Assembly (NCBI GenBank): GCA_914767715.1
Contig: OU612067.1
Coordinates: 18,667,001 to 18,731,000, forward strand
Reading direction: 5' to 3'
Length of the DNA stretch: 64,000 nucleotides
DNA from: Membranipora membranacea
Lineage: Eukaryota; Bryozoa; Gymnolaemata; Cheilostomatida; Membraniporidae
Numbering within the stretch: position 1 is the first letter of the stretch; the number at the start of each line of letters is the position of its first letter. Shown here piece after piece: positions 48,035 through 64,000 of this stretch. Both the position numbers and the translations under genes were made by a program. The notes under the pieces were generated by a model. The model was not told the DNA's origin, did not search any database, and saw only the letters and a program-made list of their open reading frames with translations.

Positions 48035-50841
48035 ATGGGCCGTAGGAAGAAGGCTAATAAACCTCCTCCAAAGAGGAAGGCTATCGAGCCGTTAGATACA
48101 CAATTCACATGTCCATTCTGTAACCACGAAAAAGCCTGCGAAGTCAAACTGTGAGTACTCAATAGCTGAATCAAAATCAATGACAATTGGGCTACTTTTA
48201 AATTAAACAACATATTTTTTTAACCTTGATTAATTCCCGTCACTCACTACTGTTCAGAATCAAGGTATATATCCTACCGTGGACTTTGAACTAAGACCAA
48301 ACCTTTACAAATATTACTAATAGACAGATTAAAGCTCAGAACGTCTAACCTTCTGTGCTTTTGGTGATAGGGCTAGCTTCTATCGCTGTCATTTGTTAGT
48401 GTACTCCATGTCAAGCATGCTCGGTTTGTTCCCTCTCTAAAGCAAGCATTTGGTATTCTGATGATTATTCTTGGTTTTGAGCTTTTACATGGTGATTATT
48501 GCAGTTCTTTGGTCAAATGATTTTCATGGTATTACAGTTCTTGCCATTGTCAAGCCTCACTATTAAGGCATTTCCATGTGCAAGTAGTTCATTACTACTT
48601 GTAACTCCTGCAATGCTGTGGTTTTGAAAAATATCCAAACCAGGTTGATTGATGGCTCAATTATAGATTCACAATTTAGTATCTAGGACTGAACCAAACA
48701 GTACTTTGACAGTAAGGATATCAGTGCTATGTGACTACTTATTGCTCCTAAACTTAATTAACTAGGGCAAATTACAATAGGCCAATGACCCAACATGGCT
48801 TACATACAGACTGGATGACTTCTTACTGAATATACATAAATACTAGCTCTTACTTTGAAAGTTTTCTATCTACGGGGAGTTTCATGTTTCTAATGGCTGT
48901 TAAGAAAAGAAAGTAGGCCCATGTGTTCATAATAAAGCTGTCAAAATGTCTGGATATGTTATCCCCTGAACAGGGAGTCCCACATCTGGAGCAGTGGCTG
49001 TGCAATGATGGCAGTCAATCAACAGTGATCAACAACATATATATATATATATATCAGTGGTAATAGCTATTATCACATTCTGCTTAATCTGTATGAAAGC
49101 TAACCCGAGTTCTCTGGCTATTTTTCAGAGAGAAGGCACGTAACACTGGAATAATCAGCTGTAGAGTATGCTCTGAAAGCTTCCAAACCTCAATCAACTG
49201 TATCCTTTACTTTCTCAACGCGACCATATACAAGATGAGCCAGCTTAGTAGCTTGTTTTTCTTTGCGTGCCACCAGCTAACTCTGAAACGGTTGCTTGAT
49301 TTGAATCAGCTGTAGAATCTGAAAGCTTTTTTATAACACAGAAATCCAAATACCCAGGGCCACGAAGATAAAAGCAATAGATTGACAACCCATATGCCTC
49401 CAGCTGGTGGACCATTGTTCTGAAAGCCTTGCATAGTGCCTAGTTGAAAGAAGGTTTGCCTAGTCACAAACTACAGCTTCCACATTTCTCAAATCTACAT
49501 GAATACCATCATTCCATTTCGGTAACTGTAAATTGCTGAACAGGCTGAACGGACTGAACAGCTGAACAGAATTTCTCAGACTACTATTTGTTTGATTCTT
49601 TAGATGATTGGCTAATTTTGCATAAGCGTGGACATTTCCTCATATTCTGCTCATGAATTTGTTTATTTTAAGTTCGTATTCGCCTCGGTTTCTTTCAGTT
49701 TTTCGGCGTTACACTAGTGAATGGATTGAAAGTAGCTTGTCTCGGCAAGCTTTGTTGGGGTGGAACCCCCAGTCCCCCCCCCACTATAGCAAAGCTTGTC
49801 AAGACTGAACATCATCTGATTTTGTCAGAATTGGCACATTGATTGCTTCATTTGCTTGCCCTAAATTGGTTTTGTTAGGTTCCAACAGGAACTTAGTGAC
49901 TTGTTAAATAATTTGGCTATGAGGAATATGTTTGAGAAGTGATGGTCAGCCAGAGGAAGGAATACAAATAATAATTTTAGTCTGAGAAATCCTGTTCAGC
50001 TGTTCAGTCCGTTCAGCCTGTTCAGCAATTTACAGTTACCGATTCCATTTGCAATTTTATTTAGATTGGATTTGGACAAGTTAATTTTATGGAAGAAATT
50101 GATGGCTTGATATCCTGTTGCGTAAGAGCCCAAAATATCACACTGACAGGATGTTATGACCCCCATCCACTCAAGTCTGAGTAACCAGCTATAACATTCA
50201 TGGTCAGAGGTCCTGGTGTAAGGACTGCTATGTCTTGTAATGTTGAATCCTTAGTCGTGCTTCATAGGCAATATGTAAAAAGCATAGCAGGGTATAACCA
50301 TGTAGACTGAATTGACTATGTCATAACAATCTTGCGATACCCTGTATCCAAATCGAGCTTACTATTTTAATCAAGTTTCACCGCCCACCAAGCCTCCGGA
50401 TATGTCCTATATTGTGTCAACTGATCACTAAAGGGAAGAAGATAGCACAGAAGTATAATATATTCAGTGGGTAGAAGCACTGAAGTATAAAATATTCCAT
50501 ATCAGTGGGTAGAAGAATAAGTGCTCATCAACACACAGGGGTGGCTTCATGCTGCTTGGGCAGACCATGAGGAGGTTGTACTAGAGAAGGCCTCGAAACA
50601 GGGTATTGCTCATGGCTTCTAGCTGAAAACCTGTGTGTTGTTCAGTGATATGCGCACTACTGTATGTTGCATCTCATCTCCTTGCATAGGTGTGTTATAT
50701 TTTGCAATCAATATATGAAAGCTTAGACTTACTCAGTATCATAGCACATATGATCCTTGACGATATTGTTGTACAGATTTATCAGAAGCAGTAGATGTCT
50801 ATGCTGACTGGATCGATGCTTGTGAGTCGGCGAATGCGTAG
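48035..50841 (+). CDS. ELOF1: Transcription elongation factor 1 homolog
   Basis: Small zinc-ribbon factor that travels with elongating RNA polymerase II and supports transcription-coupled repair. Three exons (48035-48150, 49129-49199, 50777-50841) close in phase to 83 residues, the same length as the human protein. The basic N-terminus [15 protein letters not shown], the zinc ligands C26, C29, C50 and C53, and the acidic tail [11 protein letters not shown] are all present. The start is the only ATG that gives the invariant MGRRK. The second intron carries a Mutator-like inverted-repeat element. Confidence 0.97.
49520..50041. mobile_element. 522-bp long-TIR element with 9-bp target duplication (Mutator-like MITE)
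   Basis: Terminal inverted repeats of about 62 bp start CGGTAACTGTAAATTGCTG and end in the complement. Perfect 9-bp direct repeats ATTCCATTT flank it at 49511-49519 and 50042-50050. Both features are typical of Mutator-like elements. A further hairpin (TAGCTTGTC...GACAAGCTTTG type) sits inside at 49735-49806. No coding capacity. It lies in ELOF1 intron 2. Confidence 0.8.
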
Positions 50842-52351
50842 CATACAGTCCTCTAAAATAACCAACCACCACTGCTGGACCAATGTCTATATAAGTCAGA
50901 ATTCACAGCTTCAATCTGCTGAGATATAGTGTGATTATCAACTTTAGGTACAAATCACATTTACTCTAAACTACTCAATGAAAACTAAAATTTGTATAAA
51001 GGCTAATCCGGTTAGTTTAGTAAACATGTATGGAAGCCTTATGCTGAATGTCAAATGCTGCCACCTCCGAAGCTTGTAGGATTATAGATTGTATCTTTGA
51101 AAATGGCTCTTTGCCTGAAAAAACTATGTATAAGATTTGCCCTAATCCCTCGTGGGTAATTGGTTTGTAGTGAACCTAGTAGTTATCTACTGGTATCAGC
51201 TACACCTTGTCATGTGTGAGGGATTTCAGTTCAAGTCTAATACGTTAGAAATGTAGAACATGAAACTCCCTCTCAGTTCATTGGTTGAGTGATGATTAGA
51301 TTAATTTTAGTAGGAATGAATTGACCTCTTGGAATCATGACATGGTAATTAACAGATACATATTTTTCTTTGGTTTACATAAGAATGGGTATCAAATAGT
51401 GCCAGGGCAAGGTTAGCCATCACATTCTTCAGTTTTAGGGTGCAGTACAGTATAAGGTTACAATACTTTTATCCGGTGGTGATCGATCCTGCATCAATAA
51501 GAAAAATAATGTAAATAGTTTTTCACTTTTTTCTTATTTTATTTTTTCTTGACATCAATTATAATTGTTTGTGTTTACCATGTTATCCTTTTTCGTAATA
51601 CAGTCTTATTTTACTTTGTTACGTTAATTGGGTCACCAAAAATGTACATAATGAATAAGTCCTAATGTAATCATGATTTTTATTCCCCGAATCCCAAACA
51701 ACCAAACGAGAATAATGTAACAGTTTTTTCATGCTAACAGAGTACAAACAAATGCTTATTGTCTAATAAAACAGAGGATGACTGTGAATTTTTGCAACTT
51801 TATCCTTTTTGCAACAATAATATCCTACAGATCTGATGACAAAAATCATACATAAAATATCGACTTTAAGTAAATCAAAGTTGCTAAAGCCGGTCCTCCT
51901 CCCCCCTATGTAAGGGATCGAGTAAGGAAGACTGACTCAACCTCTCGGTGTTATTATCTTGTAAACAGTGACGGGACACCACAACAATTGGAATTAGCAT
52001 TAAATTCAGTAACACAGATCTATAAAATATATTATCTTTAATTATCTAGCAATCATCCTCCAAACTCAACACCTAGCAGTCAAACAGCAGTCCTTGGGAA
52101 TGGTAATTAATATGTGATAAACAGAGTGGTTAGTTTGAACTAGTCCATTTTTTCGATGTCGGCGGCCATGTCATAAAATTACGGCCTTAGCACCCAGAAT
52201 GTAGGATAACAACAAGCTTTATCAAAAGTAACCTGAGGCTATAACCTCATGAGCCTTTTCTCTTATGCATTTCTGACAAAAATGGATCGGAGGATCGTCT
52301 AATTCTGTTGCTCCATATTTGTATACCCTGGTGATGATGACTAATAAATCT
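50842..52351. other. Convergent gap between ELOF1 and SLC30A7
   Basis: Contains both 3' UTRs. No further exon is recognised. Confidence 0.5.
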
Positions 52352-60194
<7,843 letters not shown>

Positions 60195-61760
60195 AGTACT
60201 CTGTGTGGAGCCTCAGAAGCAATTGTAATTGACAACCAATTTGAAAAAAAAAACAGAGAGAAGAGGTTTCAGTTATTCATTCACCAAGCTTCACTTCTTT
60301 CCTCATGCGCTATGAGACGTGTCTTAAGTGGATTAATAAAGGGGATTACCAAATAATTAATTTGAATATGAGAGAAGTAAACTTATGATGGTAGCACCAA
60401 TAGTATCTCTTCAACATATTTATGTTGTCTTTAAAGTTATTTCTTGAGTTTATAAGTATTAAATTATGAGATAATTATCACATGACAGTCCACCCCTTTG
60501 TATGGCTAATCTTGATCCACTCCTCTTATCCAGGTCAAGGTCGTACTAAAGAACAGAAATAAAGGGCAAGGTCATTTGCAAGCGCTAACAAAACAGATTT
60601 CTTATGCACAATTAGTTTGGGTGAACACTCAATCTATATTCACAGTTGCTGCACTCCAGTATTTCACAGGCGTCCAATGTAAGGTGCACGAAATAGAGAA
60701 TATTCTCATTTATTAGAATTCTCACTGAAAACTTCTTATAGCACTACAAATGAACTCAATAGGCGTCTGGAGATACAAGCATGTACTATAAATAAGTATA
60801 ATAATAATAATAGCTATTTCAATCATTGAAATAGTTATTATTATTATGTTATTGTTATGTAACTAGTATACTTTACTTTGCCCAATGAAGGAGGGGGTTC
60901 ATTGCTTTGCCAATCCCACTCCCAGGTCAAGTGCAATGTGATACAATATTGGCCATCATGATCATGGACACAGTGACATTGCCAAAGTATGCATGCTTAT
61001 AACTCCAGATGCCAATGATGAATGATGAACTCCCTTATTATTATTGCCTCCCTATAATAATGCAGGGCATGATGTAGCCTGTCTTGACAAGCTAGACAGG
61101 CTAGGCATGATGATGATAATGATGTCACTGCCTTTGTCTGGATAGTCAGTGTATCGATTTTATTTGCTGTGGTGTGATAGATAGTAACTTAGTATAAAAC
61201 TTAGTGTTTGTTTCTTTTGTATAGACTAAAAAAACCAGTAACAGGTGACAACGGATCAATCATTAATTGGACCAAACTAAGTCTACCAGCTCTTTCATCT
61301 TCATCTAATAATAGTGATTGTAACATTCCATACAAAATTTGAGTAACGGAATTGTCAATTACAATCATGGAATGCTGTTTTTGCAACCAGCGGTCTTACA
61401 AATCAGGCTATAAGGGCACATTAGACCATTACCGACGAGGTTTGGTGTAACTAGGTATAAAGTTACCATGCTCTAGCAAAAGCAAGTTTATTAACTGTGT
61501 GGCTCCTTTCTCATTGTTTGCATAGGGCCGTATCATACGCTGTAAAACAGATTACGTCCTTTTTGACTGGTAGTAGTGCTCGGCCAATCAAACTTATTTA
61601 CTGACCAGACCTGTCACAAATATGTTGAGTGAGGGTATCATTGGTTTTGTTAATGAGCTGGTTTCCCCATGGGCCCATATACGGTTTATACTATGTCTGT
61701 TTTAGTCAGAAGGACTTCTAGGCTTTCCTATAGCCTAAGCACTGATGAACTAACAGAATC
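60195..61760. promoter_or_regulatory. Divergent intergenic interval, SLC30A7 / NADK2
   Basis: 1.57 kb between opposed start codons, presumably with both promoters. It holds an AATAAT-rich palindrome near 60797-60845 and the 29-bp palindromic insertion at 61075. No gene is seen. Confidence 0.4.
61075..61103. mobile_element. 29-bp palindromic micro-insertion, fourth sequence family, 9-bp target duplication
   Basis: The arms TAGCCTGTCT/AGACAGGCTA enclose nine bases. Perfect direct repeats GGCATGATG flank it at 61066-61074 and 61104-61112. Related to the palindrome at 52531. Confidence 0.75.
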
Positions 61761-63877
61761 ATGAGTTTAGTGAAGAACTTGACGAAAATATGGAAACTAT
61801 CAAGCTCGTGTACAACATGCTTATCAAGAGGAATAGCAGATAACACTGCAATACTGCAACCAAAAACTGCAGTGATATTATCTAAACTGACTAGGTTTGA
61901 ATATGAGAGCATCCGTAATAATGACCTAGATGAAGAGGAATTTAAAACTTTGGTAAGTGGCTGAACCATAGTTTGAGCTAGCCGATGTGTTGGCTCTAAT
62001 ATCATTGGCTGTTGGGTGGGAAAGAAAGCCAATGTCAGGTCACTGAAAGTACCTAGAATTTTAACATTCACTATATATCGAACAAGCTATCTCAGGAAAA
62101 ATACTATTTGAGCAGACAAGGGTTCTCTCCCACCCACCAGAAAATCAGATCAGAGCCAGCAATTTGGGTGGTTTTGAGCCTAGATAATGTTTGCTATCAA
62201 TTTTTGAGGGATGTTTATTGTCAACCCACAAGTGAATCAATGCTTGAAACCTCTTGTCTCAATTTGAAATGAGGTGTGCTCTGATCCATCTTTTGTAGAT
62301 GTTAGAGCGAGGCTCAGATTATTATGGATTGAAACAGAGGCATGAGAGACACATGGAGATCATGGCTCACGTGGAGAGGACTCTACAGGACAGAGGTCAG
62401 ACCATGTAATCCTCAGCTTTTAATGGCCTGTTCAGTGTTCACCTGCTAAACTACACTGAAATCGAGACATCGCTATTGGCATGTGTGTCTCCGAGCGTTA
62501 GAGTCGATTTAGCATGAGTACCTACTAACTAACACCCCTAATTGATGAAATTGACTTAAGTCAAATGAATTAATTCACTCTATCAATCATATATACATGC
62601 AATATCATATCACATTATCAGTCTGATGCTAAACAGCTGCCTATTAATAACCAAATCATGGTACAATCCTGGATCTCTATTCAGGCATGTTTCCCTCATG
62701 TTAGATTTGTCGACTTTCCTCAAATTTCTAAAGCTTTTGGTGACAAAAAATGTGTTAATAATTTTGTTTCCGTCTCACAGGAATTCGGACACAAGTTGTC
62801 AGTAGGACAAATTTCACCCCTGAATCACTGAAAGGAGCTGATATCGTATTCTCTGCAGGGGGTGATGGCACATTTCTGCTTGCTGCTAGTAAGATCCGCA
62901 CACCAGATCTGCCTCTTATTGGTGTTAACACAGATCCTGAAAGGTAAATTTTTTGCCTACGAACAAATTTGATCTCATTTCAAGAAGTTGTCCCCTCTCT
63001 GAACAATACATCAATGAGTGAGCAACTTTGATTCAACCTTAAATACTACCTATGACATAAAGTTTTGTCAGGTTTGCATGGTAAACAAATTCAATGCATC
63101 AAAATTTTTTACCATGCAAACCTGACAAAACATTATCATAAGTAACTGCCAGACTATAACATGCATTGGTCTTTGGGTAGTAATTTAGATCTTTAGTCAT
63201 ACATCAGTCTGTAGTTTACAGGACAATTTTACTGGTTCATACAACAGAAGGCTAGAGCATCTATCTCATGTTTAAATCATATCTCCCTTTATTTTTCATT
63301 ACAAAGGGGATAGTTGGTGTGCCAGAGAAGTGAATGCGGTGCATCCCTCAATAGTTGGTGATATAACTCGTTATACGACATAACTGAACAACCTGGTTTT
63401 ATCTTATTATGATGAAACTTTCTGTCTCTGATAATGACCATAATTTTCACTGGTTTAATTTTGTAGATCAGAAGGATATCTGTGTCTTCACCGCAAATAC
63501 TCGTTCAAGTTTGGAAAAGCACTGGATAAGCTACTTTCAGCAGACACAAGGTAAATCTTCTCTTACTGTGATATGTATTGCACAGGACTCTTTGACTTGA
63601 ATTCACTCTATGTGTTGGCTGGTTTACGCCTTTCCTACGTAGATCGTCAAACTACTATCCTTCGTTCATGTGATCCATGTTTTAAGATATTTTCATGGAA
63701 GCCCAAAGCCGTAATGGATAAACATAGCACAATGTAACTATGTCTGACGTGAAATTAATTTATTGTTGTTATCAGGTGGTTATATCGTAAAAGAATCAGA
63801 ATAACAATGTCTGGTAAACATGCTAACGATCAGCCAGTTCAACTCCTAGAACAGCAACTATCCGCACCAGAATTCAG
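61761..63877 (+). CDS. NADK2: Mitochondrial NAD kinase 2 (partial, runs off the window)
   Basis: Phosphorylates NAD to NADP in the mitochondrial matrix. Five exons are visible: 61761-61952, 62299-62395, 62781-62943, 63467-63550 and 63776-63877, with continuous phase. The last ends with a donor, so more exons lie beyond the window. The N-terminal 30 residues are basic and Ser/Thr-rich without acid clusters, as in a mitochondrial presequence. TRFEYESIR and the kinase motif SAGGDGTFLLAASK are present, followed by LIGVNTDPERSEGYLCLHRK, the conserved substrate-binding block. The short intron between 62943 and 63467 contains a hairpin at 63062-63131. Confidence 0.94.
63062..63131. repeat. 70-bp hairpin in a NADK2 intron
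   Basis: Inverted arms of about 26 bp, GTTTTGTCAGGTTTGCATGG and complement. No target duplication is identified. Confidence 0.75.
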
Positions 63878-64000
63878 GTATAATAAACTACTTACGGTCA
63901 AAGAATATAACCATGAAGACTTTCAGACCAGCCATCATATCACCTGAGTCCAAGATAAGCTGAGACATCTGAAGTTGGCCAAACCCATTTGTCATGACAA

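Overview
This is a eukaryotic window from an invertebrate metazoan nuclear genome. It is AT-rich, its genes are split by GT-AG introns of about 100-4000 bp, and it holds animal-conserved genes: DNALI1, EMC2, an arylsulfatase B-like sulfatase, a class A GPCR, an EGF-domain secreted protein, an ankyrin protein, ELOF1, SLC30A7 and NADK2. Axonemal dynein points to ciliated cells. The sequence does not let me name the phylum; an early-branching marine animal such as a sponge or cnidarian would fit, but that is inference. I assembled exons by hand from splice sites and reading phase. For every conserved gene the phases close exactly, which supports the models. Layout: DNALI1 (-, 796-3291) and EMC2 (+, 3489-11759) diverge from a 197-bp gap. 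EMC2 intron 7 holds a 63-bp minisatellite of exactly 61 units, and each unit contains a copy of the EMC2 exon 8 splice acceptor. Next come a single-coding-exon GPCR (-, 13237-14178), a nine-exon arylsulfatase (-, 16419-21295), and a 13-exon EGF-domain protein (-, 23380-32992). The EGF gene carries four recently duplicated EGF exons and a 2.95-kb intronic array of a 13-bp unit. From 34.5 to 40.3 kb lies a cluster of a small secreted four-cysteine protein family: one apparently intact two-exon gene plus four decayed, partial or inverted relatives. It is disrupted by a hAT-like element and other insertions and contains a 1.77-kb near-perfect palindrome. After it come an ankyrin protein (-, 41155-46592) divergent from ELOF1 (+, 48035-50841), then SLC30A7 (-, 52352-60194) divergent from NADK2 (+, 61761 to beyond the window end). 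The most unusual signal is a population of ultra-short palindromic insertions (21-37 bp). They begin CAATGAAC and end GTTCATTG, or use other arm sequences, and several are flanked by perfect 7-bp direct repeats. One sits inside a duplicated exon whose intact paralogue shows the empty site, which indicates true insertion. Larger nonautonomous elements with recognisable target duplications (hAT-like 8 bp, Mutator-like 9 bp, TA-type, and a tRNA-derived SINE family) are scattered through introns and gaps.
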